This document shows, piece after piece, positions 43,343-51,279 of a stretch of DNA of 64,000 nucleotides. Position 1 is the first letter of the stretch. The number at the start of each line of letters is the position of its first letter. Source of the stretch: an uncultured Alistipes sp. (GTDB lineage: Bacteria > Bacteroidota > Bacteroidia > Bacteroidales > Rikenellaceae). The position numbers were made by a program, and so were the translations under genes. A model generated the notes under the pieces. That model made no database searches. It had not been told where the DNA came from and worked only from the letters and a program-made list of their open reading frames with translations. The DNA lies in NCBI GenBank assembly GCA_900769405.1, contig CAAGGL010000031.1:1-64000 (forward strand). The letters are read 5' to 3'.

Positions 43343-44140
43343 ATGTACTATTACAACCCAGATAAACGCACGGGACGTGTGGCGGCATCGATCGCTACGT
43401 TGCTCTATTTCCTGACGCTGGGGGCGCTGTTTTTGCTGGTCAAATTCACGCTGCCCGAGGAGCCGGAGTTGGGCAATGGTATGTTGATCGATTTCGGTAC
43501 GGTGGCCGAGGCGGGTGGTGCGAGTGATCCGTCGGTGAGCGAGGTCGATCAGCAATCGACGTCGCAACCCTCGTCAACTCCGCAACCGATTGAGCCTCAG
43601 CTGACGTCGGACGATGAGGAGGCGCCTGAGATTGCACAGCAGCAGAAGACGACCAAGCCTCAGCCGACGCAGACTCAACAGCCGACAACCAAGCCTGCCG
43701 AGCAGAGCGAGCCTGCACCTCAGCGCACGGTGAATAAGCGAGCGCTGTTTACGGGACGCACGCAGGGTAGCACCTCGCCCTCGGAGGGTACCTCGGAAGG
43801 TGCCGGCAATCAAGGCGAGCAGGGTGGTTCGCCCGATGGCAGCCACGAGGGTATGGGTCAAGGAACCAATGGAACGTTCGATTTGGCAGGTCGAGGAACG
43901 ATTGGTGGCGTGCCGAGTGCCGACTATCCGTCGAACTATTCGGGCAAGGTGGTGGTGAAGATCTTGGTCGATCGTGAGGGTCGAGTTACGAGAGCTAACT
44001 ACCAAGCTACGGGCTCGACAACCAATGTGGGAGTGCTGGTTCGTGCGGCCGAGGAGGCAGCGCGCAAGGCACGATTCACGCCGAGCGAAACAAATGATAT
44101 TCAAGAGGGTACGATTACATACGTATTTAAGTTGAAGTAA
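43343..44140 (+). CDS. tonB: TonB-like energy transducer
   Basis: 265 residues. N-terminal membrane helix (about 15-35), then a long Pro/Gln/Thr/Ser/Gly-rich periplasm-spanning region (about 60-185), and a C-terminal TonB-type domain (about 190-265: YPSNYSGKVVVKILVDREGRVT, AAEEAARKARFTPSE, GTITYVFKLK). It passes proton-motive energy from ExbBD to outer-membrane receptors. Its place directly behind exbB-exbD supports the call; a TolA-like role is the alternative. Confidence 0.85.
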   Translation: MYYYNPDKRTGRVAASIATLLYFLTLGALFLLVKFTLPEEPELGNGMLIDFGTVAEAGGASDPSVSEVDQQSTSQPSSTPQPIEPQLTSDDEEAPEIAQQQKTTKPQPTQTQQPTTKPAEQSEPAPQRTVNKRALFTGRTQGSTSPSEGTSEGAGNQGEQGGSPDGSHEGMGQGTNGTFDLAGRGTIGGVPSADYPSNYSGKVVVKILVDREGRVTRANYQATGSTTNVGVLVRAAEEAARKARFTPSETNDIQEGTITYVFKLK

Positions 44141-44163
44141 CCGAACGACTAAATGAATTGAAG

Positions 44164-44610
44164 ATGAAGAGATCGATATTGACCGCAGTTGTGGCGGTGA
44201 TGTTTGCGGTGGTGGCGCTGCCCGCGTTGGCGCAGACGACCGAGCCGCAAAGCCAAGCAAAGAGTGCAACCAAGAAGGGTGCGCAGATGACCTTCGTTAC
44301 GAATAGCTATGATTTTGGCGACATCGCCCGCAAGGGTGGCGATGTGGAGTGCACGTTCGAGTTTGTGAACGATGGCGACACTCCGCTGGTGATTACGCGC
44401 GTGGTGACCTCGTGCTCGTGCACCAAGGCCGAGTACTCGAAAAAGCCGATCCCCGCAGGTGCCAAATCGACCATTAAGATCGTTTACGAACCCCACAAAA
44501 AGGAGCCAGGTGTGTTCCATAAGGTGATTCAGATCTTCACCAATACGGCCGACAAACGTAAGATTGTGACGGTCAAGGGTAACTCGATCGATACGAAAAA
44601 ATTAGAATAG
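44164..44610 (+). CDS. secreted DUF1573 protein
   Basis: 148 residues from ATG 44164; a TTG six bases earlier is less likely. Signal peptide about 1-24 (VVALPALAQ). Mature DUF1573 Ig-like domain: FVTNSYDFGDIARKGGDVEC, TPLVITRVVTSCSCTKAEYS with the conserved CSC, KIVYEP and a C-terminal TVKGNS strand. Its role is unknown. It is in operon with the TonB set and 2 nt before the amidohydrolase gene. A paralogue of this family is at 49748. Confidence 0.82.
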   Translation: MKRSILTAVVAVMFAVVALPALAQTTEPQSQAKSATKKGAQMTFVTNSYDFGDIARKGGDVECTFEFVNDGDTPLVITRVVTSCSCTKAEYSKKPIPAGAKSTIKIVYEPHKKEPGVFHKVIQIFTNTADKRKIVTVKGNSIDTKKLE

Positions 44611-44612
44611 CT

Positions 44613-45929
44613 ATGAACCTGTTATTCAAAGATATAACTCTGTTGCCGATGACCGCTTCATTGGCCGACTCGGAGAAGTATTTCGAGGCGTCGGTGGGTG
44701 TGCGCGGTAATCGAATAGTGATGGTTACGCGCGACGAGGCTGATGTGGCTCGTTTTCGCGAGGAGTGCTGTGGCGATCTGCGCGAGGTGGACGGTCGTGG
44801 TAAACTTTTGATGCCGGGTCTGATCAACACCCATTGCCACGTCTCGATGACGCTGATGCGCGGCTATGCCGACGACATCGAGCTGATGGAGTGGCTGAAC
44901 GACTACATCTGGCCATACGAGGCGCTGATCAACCGCGACGATGTACAGCTCGGTGCCGAGTTGGGCATTGTCGAGATGTTGCGCGGTGGCGTGACCTCGT
45001 TCGTCGATATGTATTGGTACGAGGAGGCGGTGGCTGATGCGGCCGAAAAATTGGGTATCCGCGCGGTGCTCTCGCCCTGCTTTGTCGATTCGCGTATGGA
45101 GGCCTTCGAGGTGGATCTGCCCGCAACGGTGGCTAAGGCCGAAAAGTGCGACCGTCTGTCGGTGATGATCGCTCCGCACGCGCCGTATAGCTGTTCGGAG
45201 TCGAATATGCGCCGTGCCGCGGAGCTTAGCAAGGAGTACAACTTGCCTATCACAATCCATTTGGCCGAAACGCACGACGAGGAGCGCCAGATTCAGGAAC
45301 GCTTTGGTTGCTCGCCCGTCGAACTGATTGATAGTTACGGACTTTTGGGCGAGGGTACGATTGCTGCTCACTGTGTCCATTTGAGCGATAACGACCGCCG
45401 TATATTGCGCGAGCGCGGTGTGTCGGTGGCACATAACCCGCAGAGCAATATGAAGATTTCGAGCGGTATCTCGCCCGTGGCGAAGTTGCTCGACGAGGGC
45501 GTGAACGTGACGATCGCAACCGACGGTCCCTGCTCGAACAACGACCTCGATATGTGGGAGGAGATGCGCAGTGCGTCGCTCTTGCAGAAGGTCAATGCGG
45601 GCGATCCGTGCGTTATTCCTGCTTATGAATTGTTGCGAATGGCGACGGTTGGTGGCGCGAAGGCGATTGGTCGTGGCGACGAGTTGGGTCAGATCAAGGA
45701 GGGTATGCTGGCCGATGTGATTGTGCTCGATATGGAGAAGCCGCACCTCTATCCACGTTACGACGTGGTGGCGAATTTGGCATACGCAGCCAAGGCGTCG
45801 GACGTCGATATGGTTGTGGTTAATGGTGAGGTGCTGGTCGATGGTGGCGATGTGCTGGGCGTCGATGAGATGGATCTATGCCGTCGTGTTGAACGCCGCG
45901 CCAAGGAGCTCGACGCAATGGTGAAGTAA
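44613..45929 (+). CDS. amidohydrolase, MTA/SAH deaminase-like
   Basis: 438 residues. The metal-dependent hydrolase barrel has motifs LMPGLINTHCHVSMTLMRGYADD (HxH), APHAPYSCSE, IHLAETHDEE, AAHCVHLSDND and VTIATDGPCSNNDLDMWEEM. This set matches the 5-methylthioadenosine/S-adenosylhomocysteine deaminase and chlorohydrolase group. It probably deaminates an adenine nucleoside; the exact substrate is not shown. Cytosolic. Ends before the terminator at 45950. Confidence 0.87.
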   Translation: MNLLFKDITLLPMTASLADSEKYFEASVGVRGNRIVMVTRDEADVARFREECCGDLREVDGRGKLLMPGLINTHCHVSMTLMRGYADDIELMEWLNDYIWPYEALINRDDVQLGAELGIVEMLRGGVTSFVDMYWYEEAVADAAEKLGIRAVLSPCFVDSRMEAFEVDLPATVAKAEKCDRLSVMIAPHAPYSCSESNMRRAAELSKEYNLPITIHLAETHDEERQIQERFGCSPVELIDSYGLLGEGTIAAHCVHLSDNDRRILRERGVSVAHNPQSNMKISSGISPVAKLLDEGVNVTIATDGPCSNNDLDMWEEMRSASLLQKVNAGDPCVIPAYELLRMATVGGAKAIGRGDELGQIKEGMLADVIVLDMEKPHLYPRYDVVANLAYAAKASDVDMVVVNGEVLVDGGDVLGVDEMDLCRRVERRAKELDAMVK

Positions 45930-45949
45930 CCAATTCCGACCCGAAAATT

Positions 45950-45990
45950 AATAGCCGCACTCCTGCAACGAGGGGTGCGGCTATTGTTAT
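45950..45990 (+). terminator. terminator after the amidohydrolase gene
   Basis: An 11-bp stem AATAGCCGCAC (45950-45960) with its complement (45975-45985) is followed by GTTATG. The T run is poor, so it may also serve the converging anti-sigma gene. Confidence 0.6.
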
Positions 45991-46018
45991 GAAACGTGTG
46001 TGGATATTGCATTAGGAG

Positions 46019-46765
46019 CTACTCGGTGGGTGGTACATCGAAGTCGATCTGATCGACGGTGAGCACCGTAATCTCCTCTCCATAGTATGGTATCGAGCAC
46101 TCGGCACTGAGCAGGCGACCCTCGCTCTTCGAGAAACGGGCAATGATTGCTGCTTTGTCGCCTTTCGAACCAGCGATGATTAAGTTGCCCAGCTCGCGGA
46201 ATTTCATCTTGATGCCTTTCGACGAGGTGTATGCCTTCAATGTTTCGAGTGTGGCAAACGGCGTGAGATCGATACCCTTGTCGGGGCGTTCGAGCACCAA
46301 TTGTCCGTTCTGGTAGCGTCGATAGCTCTCGCCGTCATAGAGCTCCATAGAACGAGCCTTGTCCTGCCACTTGATAGCCATTTTGACTTTCGAGTCCTCT
46401 TTGCGAATCTCGACGGTGCCCTGCATAGGAGCGGCATCGGGATCGACGATGTAGAGGTGTTGCGAGCGCTTGCTCTCGTAAACATTTGCGGTGAAATGGA
46501 CGAGGAAGCTGTCGGCCTCGGCAAGGCGCATCATTGCCTGCTCGACTACCTCGCGGGCGGTGCTGGTCTGCACTCCGCTGAAACCGATGACGATGGCCAC
46601 GGCAACCATAGCGGCAACGGCACTAATGCGTACTGCCTGCCAGAGCGGGCGGCGGCGCGGTGCGGGCGCTTTGAACGAGAGTGAGGTGGTGGGGGCGAAA
46701 CGCGGCGAAAGAAGATTCTCGACGCGATTGTCCGACGAATTGTCTAAATTGTTGTTGGTTTTCAT
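46019..46765 (-). CDS. membrane-anchored anti-sigma-type protein
   Basis: 248 residues. Short cytosolic N-terminus (about 1-45), one membrane helix (about 46-65, VRISAVAAMVAVAIVIGFSG) and a periplasmic domain (about 70-248) that resembles LolA/DUF-type lipoprotein-binding folds (RMAEADSFLVHFTANVYESKRS, KMAIKWQDKARSMELYDGESYRRYQNGQ). Encoded 25 nt after an ECF sigma factor, which is the usual place of its anti-sigma factor. No zinc anti-sigma motif is present. Confidence 0.65.
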   Translation of the reverse strand: MKTNNNLDNSSDNRVENLLSPRFAPTTSLSFKAPAPRRRPLWQAVRISAVAAMVAVAIVIGFSGVQTSTAREVVEQAMMRLAEADSFLVHFTANVYESKRSQHLYIVDPDAAPMQGTVEIRKEDSKVKMAIKWQDKARSMELYDGESYRRYQNGQLVLERPDKGIDLTPFATLETLKAYTSSKGIKMKFRELGNLIIAGSKGDKAAIIARFSKSEGRLLSAECSIPYYGEEITVLTVDQIDFDVPPTE

Positions 46766-46790
46766 AATGCTTTCAGTTTTTTGTGTGTGG

Positions 46791-47303
46791 TTAAATCAGC
46801 CCGCGCTTTTCGAGGGCTTCGCGCAACTTGTCAATGCCATAGCGAAAACGCGATTTGGCCGTTGTGAGAGGAATGTTGCAGATCGAGGCAATCTCGTCAA
46901 ATTGACGACCGCCATAGATCCGCAATCGGATCACTTCGCTCTGCTCATCGGGTAGGAGCGCCATCAGTCGTTCGATCAATCGAAACTCTTGTTCGAAATC
47001 CTTCGGAGCGAGGTCGTCGCTACTCAGATTGTCGAGCGTTTCGGTCGTGGTAAACTGTCGTCGAGAGCGTAATGCTGAGGTGCAACTATTTGTCAATGAG
47101 CGATAAACGTAGCCTTTCAGGTCTTCGATCTCGGCAAGCCGTGCGCCCTGTTTCGAGAGTCGCAGGTAGAGGTCTTGCACCACGTCATCAGCTTCGGTGG
47201 CAGACCCCAACCGATAGCAGGCGTATCGAAACAGATCGTTGCGCTCGGACTGCATAAGCTCGGCGAGGCGGGTGAGTTGTTTGTTTTCGGTTGATAGTTT
47301 CAT
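46791..47303 (-). CDS. ECF RNA polymerase sigma factor
   Basis: 170 residues. Region 2 (about 20-85: RNDLFRYACYRLGSATEADDVVQDLYLRL) and region 4 (about 115-165: LMALLPDEQSEVIRLRIYGGRQFDEIASICNIPLTTAKSRFRYGIDKLREAL). Together with the downstream membrane protein it forms a sigma/anti-sigma pair. Upstream is a 43-nt promoter-like module (47329-47371) that is nearly repeated at 47499-47541, suggesting autoregulated, shared control. Confidence 0.88.
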   Translation of the reverse strand: MKLSTENKQLTRLAELMQSERNDLFRYACYRLGSATEADDVVQDLYLRLSKQGARLAEIEDLKGYVYRSLTNSCTSALRSRRQFTTTETLDNLSSDDLAPKDFEQEFRLIERLMALLPDEQSEVIRLRIYGGRQFDEIASICNIPLTTAKSRFRYGIDKLREALEKRGLI

Positions 47304-47328
47304 AATTTGTTTTCCGTTTGTTGGAAAC

Positions 47329-47371
47329 GCGCTTCCGAATATATAACGCTCGAAGTCCGAAAAAGACTTAA
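47329..47371 (-). promoter_or_regulatory. promoter-like module A upstream of the sigma gene
   Basis: It contains TTAAGTCTTTTTCGGA (47371-47356 on the minus strand), followed after 11-12 nt by TATAT. An almost parallel module lies at 47499-47541. The conserved half and spacing suggest an ECF-type promoter; the exact elements are not proven. Confidence 0.4.
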
Positions 47372-47396
47372 CGCACTTGCAAATTTATCGAAAAAA

Positions 47397-47426
47397 AGGA
47401 TTGCTCCCCGCGGAAAGAACAATCCT
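47397..47426 (-). terminator. terminator between the duplicated promoter-like modules
   Basis: A stem AGGATTG / CAATCCT (47397-47426) with an inner TCC/GGA pair is followed by seven T on the minus strand. It would stop a transcript begun at the module at 47499-47541 after about 110 nt. Confidence 0.6.
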
Positions 47427-47441
47427 CATCTAACTTTATTT

Positions 47442-47504
47442 TTACTCTGGAAGGTTATCGCGTGGCCACTCCCACCCAAGGATCTCGCCAGACGAACCAC
47501 GCAT
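47442..47504 (-). CDS. possible 20-residue small protein between promoter-like modules
   Basis: ATG 47504 to TAA 47442 encodes 20 residues (MRGSSGEILGWEWPRDNLPE), directly after the second promoter-like module and before a terminator. The ATG lies about 4 nt after TATAT, so translation would have to be leaderless or begin elsewhere. It could equally be a short untranslated RNA. Confidence 0.3.
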   Translation of the reverse strand: MRGSSGEILGWEWPRDNLPE

Positions 47505-47541
47505 CCAGATATACAATGCACAAACTCCGAAAAAGACTTAA
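47499..47541 (-). promoter_or_regulatory. promoter-like module B (duplicate of module A)
   Basis: It has the same TTAAGTCTTTTTCGGA (47541-47526) and TATAT spacing as module A, and most of the bases between also agree. It lies 170 nt upstream of module A on the same strand. Confidence 0.4.
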
Positions 47542-47566
47542 ATGAACCGAGAAATATTTCAAAAAA

Positions 47567-47594
47567 ACGGTTGCCCTCGTTGGAGAGCAACCGT
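47567..47594 (-). terminator. terminator after the SpoU-type methyltransferase gene
   Basis: A stem ACGGTTGC / GCAACCGT (47567-47594) is followed by seven T on the minus strand. Confidence 0.7.
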
Positions 47595-47617
47595 CTATTT
47601 GGCTGAAAATAGTGTGT

Positions 47618-48145
47618 TTATCGCAATTGTCGGAACGCCTCCCAAAGGATTACGCCGCCCGAAACAGCCACATTGAGCGAATGTTTGGTGCCCGCTTGTG
47701 GGATCTCGATCGCGCCATCGCACAGATCGACTGCCGCCTGATCGACGCCAAATACCTCATTGCCAAAGACCAAGCCATAACGCACACCACGCTCGGCGCG
47801 CCATTCGCCCGCCATTTCGGCACCCTCGACCTGCTCGATCGCCAACACGCGCACGCCCTCCTCCTTCAATGCCTTGACGCACTCGACGGTCGTGGGCCAC
47901 TGACGCCATTCGACGGTCAGCTCGGCGCCGAGAGCCGTCTTGTGGATCTCGCGGTTGGGCGGTGTAGCGGTGATACCGCACAGATGCACGCGCGCGCAAG
48001 CAAAGGCGTCGGCCGTGCGGAAAAACGATCCTACGTTGTTCAACGAACGAATGTTGTCGAGCACGATCTCGACGGGCAACTTCTCGGCTACCGCAAATTC
48101 GTCGGGGGTGAGGCGATTCAGTTCCTCGTTAGTTATCTTTCGCAT
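47618..48145 (-). CDS. SpoU-family RNA methyltransferase (single-domain)
   Basis: 175 residues. SPOUT domain: VEIVLDNIRSLNNVGSFFRTADAF, VLAIEQVEGAEM, YGLVFGNEVFGVDQAAVDLCDGAIEIPQAGTKHSLNVAVSGGVILWEAF. It lacks the N-terminal extension of the TrmH-type gene at 35741, so it is closer to TrmL-like proteins; the methylated nucleotide is not known. It follows the outer-membrane gene after 6 nt. Confidence 0.87.
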   Translation of the reverse strand: MRKITNEELNRLTPDEFAVAEKLPVEIVLDNIRSLNNVGSFFRTADAFACARVHLCGITATPPNREIHKTALGAELTVEWRQWPTTVECVKALKEEGVRVLAIEQVEGAEMAGEWRAERGVRYGLVFGNEVFGVDQAAVDLCDGAIEIPQAGTKHSLNVAVSGGVILWEAFRQLR

Positions 48146-48151
48146 TTTGAG

Positions 48152-49231
48152 TTAGTTATCTTTGTTTTTGCGATTAAGTTTCAGGCGTCGGCTGTCGATG
48201 GCAACATTGAGTTGAACAAGTTGCGAAGTCACGACCTTGCCCGCAATAAAGTGCAGCGAAATGCCCGCGTGCAGACTGACGGGCACCGCGTCGCTCCACC
48301 ACGTGTGGTTGTAGTAGAGTTCGGTGCGGTTGTAGATCTTACTCGTGCCGTTCTCCATTGCGTAGAATCGCTCGCCCGCATAGAGATCGCCGCCATAACG
48401 CGCGAAGTAGGGCATCAGGTTGTTGCCGATATAGAGGCGGTTGTCGATACCAACGTGCCACTTTTCGAGTCGCAGACGCACCTCGCTACCGTAGGGGAAC
48501 ACGCACTTGTCGCCCGAACGGCGATCCCACTGGTAGGTCTGTATCCAACTTGCCGTAAACGACAGTTGGTCAAGCGGTAATATGTGTTCGAACTTAGCTC
48601 CGACAAAAGGTTGAACGGCGATGTTATCAACCACGCCCGGAACGCCCACGCGACCCGCGTAGTGATAGACCGAGAGGGTATATCCGCAGGTGAAGACACG
48701 TCGGCGATACTCACCCGCCGAGAAGATACGAAACTTCTCGCGCTCCTCGACCGAATAGAGCCCGTCCCAATCGATACCCAGCTCGACAAAACCGCCATAG
48801 CCTCGGTATTGAAACAGCAGACCCTCGATATTCTTGTCGTAGAAACGCACCGAGTCACTCGCTATCGCGCCCGAGTAGTCGCCCATAAGCATTTTGCGCG
48901 GGAAGATACCTGCCGTAGCGTCGAACAACTTGCGACCGCGATAGGCGTAGTAGAGCATCAACTCGGGGTTCTCGCAGAAACGCGTATCACGACCGAAGGT
49001 CTTGGTGATGTCGGTACCGATCATCAGCGCGTGCTGCGTGCCGCCCCAACCCATACCGATTTGGGGAGTCAGTCGCGCACCGAAGAGCGTCTGCGAAGGT
49101 ACGCTCAACTCGGCATATTCGCGGTTGTCGAAGTTCAGATCGAAGTCTGCCGACCACAGAAATTGCTGTGCCGACGCAGGCAGAGCCGTCGCCGCGCAGA
49201 TCAGTGCGAGGAATAGTCGGATAGCTTTCAT
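48152..49231 (-). CDS. hypothetical outer-membrane beta-barrel protein
   Basis: 359 residues with a signal peptide (about 1-21, ending ASAQ). The mature part alternates hydrophobic and polar residues with many aromatic girdle residues (YAYRGRKLFDATAGIF, FQYRGYGGFVELGIDWDGLYS, TASWIQTYQWDRRSG, SLHAGISLHFIAGKVV), as in outer-membrane barrels. No named family is recognised. It probably shares a transcript with the downstream SpoU gene. Confidence 0.7.
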   Translation of the reverse strand: MKAIRLFLALICAATALPASAQQFLWSADFDLNFDNREYAELSVPSQTLFGARLTPQIGMGWGGTQHALMIGTDITKTFGRDTRFCENPELMLYYAYRGRKLFDATAGIFPRKMLMGDYSGAIASDSVRFYDKNIEGLLFQYRGYGGFVELGIDWDGLYSVEEREKFRIFSAGEYRRRVFTCGYTLSVYHYAGRVGVPGVVDNIAVQPFVGAKFEHILPLDQLSFTASWIQTYQWDRRSGDKCVFPYGSEVRLRLEKWHVGIDNRLYIGNNLMPYFARYGGDLYAGERFYAMENGTSKIYNRTELYYNHTWWSDAVPVSLHAGISLHFIAGKVVTSQLVQLNVAIDSRRLKLNRKNKDN

Positions 49232-49261
49232 ACGTTGTTGCGAGTGTGGGTGCTGAAAAGA

Positions 49262-49306
49262 TCAACGGGCGCGTTTCTCCTTTGTTTTTAGGGAGTTGCG
49301 CACCCG
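49262..49306 (-). terminator. terminator of yajC
   Basis: An imperfect stem AACGGGCGCG / TGCGCACCCGTT (49262-49306) is followed on the minus strand by ATCTTTTC. Confidence 0.5.
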
Positions 49307-49342
49307 TTGGTTGTCATTTGGCGCGTCAGGCGCACATTGTTA

Positions 49343-49660
49343 CTATTTCTGCTGCTGAGCCTCGGGCGATGCCATAATCATACTCTTGTCAACGCGCAAA
49401 GTCACGTTGTCGCAAACCTCGATTACGACGATATTCTCCTTCACCTCGCGCACCTTGCCGTGGATACCGCCAGCGGTGATCACCTTGGTACCCTTGACCA
49501 TCGAGTCGCGGAACTTAGCCATCTCCTTACGACGCTTCGATTCGGGGCGCCAGATGAAGAGCCACATAACCAAAACCATCGCAACGATCATAATCCAGAA
49601 ACCGCCCTGACCGGGAGCCTGAGGTGCTGCACCTTCAACAGCCTGTAAGAATGTAAACAT
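49343..49660 (-). CDS. yajC: preprotein translocase subunit YajC
   Basis: 105 residues. A short N-terminal segment, one membrane helix (about 20-40, GGFWIMIVAMVLVMWLFIW) and the YajC soluble part (RPESKRRKEMAKFRDSMVKG, VITAGGIHGKVREVKENIVVIEV). Accessory subunit of the Sec translocon. Monocistronic here; the DUF1573 lipoprotein upstream is 87 nt away. Confidence 0.92.
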   Translation of the reverse strand: MFTFLQAVEGAAPQAPGQGGFWIMIVAMVLVMWLFIWRPESKRRKEMAKFRDSMVKGTKVITAGGIHGKVREVKENIVVIEVCDNVTLRVDKSMIMASPEAQQQK

Positions 49661-49747
49661 AGTGTAAAGTGTTTTTAGTGTAATTTCCTGTTCTAACTAT
49701 TTGGCAAATATACGCTTTTTTCGCGGGATTGCAAACCGCCGACCGAT

Positions 49748-50182
49748 TTATTCGACCTTGGCCTCCACATAAATGGTCAAAGGGGACACATCGGCCGTGG
49801 TGTAGAGCCTCACGCGCTTGAACTGCCAACCGTAGAAACCTTGCGAATCGAAGCGCACCTCGACGCGTGCCGTGTCGCCCACGCCGACGGGTTGGGTAGA
49901 GTAGTCGATGTCGGTGCAGCCGCAGGTGGTTTCGGCGCGTGTGATGACCAGTGGCTTATCGGCAGCGTTGCGGATTCCGATACCCATTGCGATCACCTCG
50001 CCCGAATGCATACGCCCAAGATGCAAAGTGTCGCTCGGCGCGGGCGGGAGGGTATCTCCTACGCTGATAACGGTTTGTAGCGGTGTGGTGGGTGCTACTT
50101 GTGGAGCCGAGGCGGGGCTGCTGCCGCGACCACCGCAACCAACCAACGCCAATAGTGCGAGCGTGCCGAATAGTGTGCGCAT
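49748..50182 (-). CDS. DUF1573-type lipoprotein
   Basis: 144 residues. Lipobox LALVGC (Cys 16). A Ser/Pro/Thr linker is followed by a short Ig-like DUF1573-type domain (LHLGRMHSGEVIAMGIGIRNA, PLVITRAETTCGCTDIDYS with CGC, VEVRFDSQGFYGWQFKRV). Upstream nusB ends 79 nt earlier with a terminator between. Function unknown; same family as the gene at 44164. Confidence 0.75.
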   Translation of the reverse strand: MRTLFGTLALLALVGCGGRGSSPASAPQVAPTTPLQTVISVGDTLPPAPSDTLHLGRMHSGEVIAMGIGIRNAADKPLVITRAETTCGCTDIDYSTQPVGVGDTARVEVRFDSQGFYGWQFKRVRLYTTADVSPLTIYVEAKVE

Positions 50183-50211
50183 AATCTGTTTGTTTATTGA
50201 CTTTACAAAAA

Positions 50212-50235
50212 GGAGCGACCCGCAAAAGTCGCTCC
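50212..50235 (-). terminator. terminator of the nusB-like gene
   Basis: A perfect stem GGAGCGAC / GTCGCTCC (50212-50235) is followed by TTTTTG on the minus strand. Confidence 0.75.
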
Positions 50236-50261
50236 ATAAATCGTGTTCGAGAATCAGGCGC

Positions 50262-51200
50262 TTAGATCAATCCGCGACCACTCTTGACGATCACGCCCTC
50301 GGCTTGGAGAGCCTCGGCGCACTTGTCCAGAATACCGTTGATGAACGTGCCGCTACCGGTTGACGAGTAGTGCTTTGCGATCTCGATATACTCGTCGAGC
50401 GAAACCTTGACGGGGATCGACTCGAAGTTGATCATCTCCGAGAGAGCCGTAACCATAATCAGATTGTCCATAAATGCGATACGCTCGATGTCCCAATTGC
50501 GGGTGAAGCGCTCGATGATCTTCATATAGCTATCGTAGTTGACCAGCGTGCGACGGAACAACTCCTCGATAAACTCGCGGTCGTCGTCGTTCTTGAACTT
50601 CGGCAGCACGGGCACCTCGGTCTGCGATACGCGGCAGTTGCTCAGCGTGCGCAAAACCATCACCAGCGCAAAGCCCAGATCGTCGTTCCAGAGGATCGAC
50701 TGCTCGTCGAGGATCTCCTCGATCATTTCGAGGTTCTCGATCTCGCGGGTATAGAACTGCTCAATCAGGCGCACATCGTCGCGGAAGGTAGCCTTCTCGG
50801 CGGTCATATATGCCTGATAGTAATCCGACGCAATGAGGTTGTTATAGAGAGTCTTGATCAACTCGGGATATTGTGCCCAACCCAAACCGCGCTTAGCTGC
50901 GAAGTCGTTGATACGACCACTTGCACGCCACTGAGCGATGAGGCGGTTGTCGATGAAACGTGTATTGGGGTTGAGGTCTTCGTATGTTGCCAAATGTTTC
51001 TGCTTAGCCAGTTCGATACGGCTTTCGGCATAGTCGGCAACATCAACGATGAGCAACATCATCTGATAATAGAGATCGTACGCTTTATCGATGCTGTGTC
51101 GGAGAGTTTTTTCCGATGCGGCCAAATCGGTAGCGTTCGATTTGAGGTGCGAATAGAGGTTTTTGACTGCTTTGAGCCTAAGTAATCTACGTGACAACAT
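50262..51200 (-). CDS. nusB: transcription antitermination factor NusB (extended Bacteroidetes form)
   Basis: 312 residues from ATG 51200 (MLSRRLLRLKAVKNLYSHL). A longer frame to 51599 overlaps the divergent gene and promoter and is rejected. The C-terminal about 130 residues are the NusB domain (FIEELFRRTLVNYDSYMKIIERFTRNWDIERIAFMDNLIMVTALSEMINFESIPVKVSLDEYIEIAKHYS, read in parts). The N-terminal about 170 residues are helical and typical of the longer Bacteroidetes NusB. It acts in rRNA antitermination. Its promoter is TACTTTTG at 51231-51224. Confidence 0.88.
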   Translation of the reverse strand: MLSRRLLRLKAVKNLYSHLKSNATDLAASEKTLRHSIDKAYDLYYQMMLLIVDVADYAESRIELAKQKHLATYEDLNPNTRFIDNRLIAQWRASGRINDFAAKRGLGWAQYPELIKTLYNNLIASDYYQAYMTAEKATFRDDVRLIEQFYTREIENLEMIEEILDEQSILWNDDLGFALVMVLRTLSNCRVSQTEVPVLPKFKNDDDREFIEELFRRTLVNYDSYMKIIERFTRNWDIERIAFMDNLIMVTALSEMINFESIPVKVSLDEYIEIAKHYSSTGSGTFINGILDKCAEALQAEGVIVKSGRGLI

Positions 51201-51223
51201 ATATTTGAACGTTTTTTCGACTG

Positions 51224-51260
51224 CAAAAGTAACTATTTTTTCGCGAAAAGAGTATCTTTG
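51224..51260. promoter_or_regulatory. divergent promoters of nusB and the flavoprotein gene
   Basis: Minus strand TACTTTTG (51231-51224) precedes nusB; plus strand TATCTTTG (51253-51260) precedes the gene at 51280. Each would use the other's core as its -33 region, so the two promoters overlap. Confidence 0.6.
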
Positions 51261-51279
51261 TGCAAATAAAAACAACGAA

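Noticed and set aside
47052..47616. Protein-coding frame of about 99 codons (47307-47606, plus strand)
   Set aside because: It runs through two terminators and both promoter-like modules, with no protein features.
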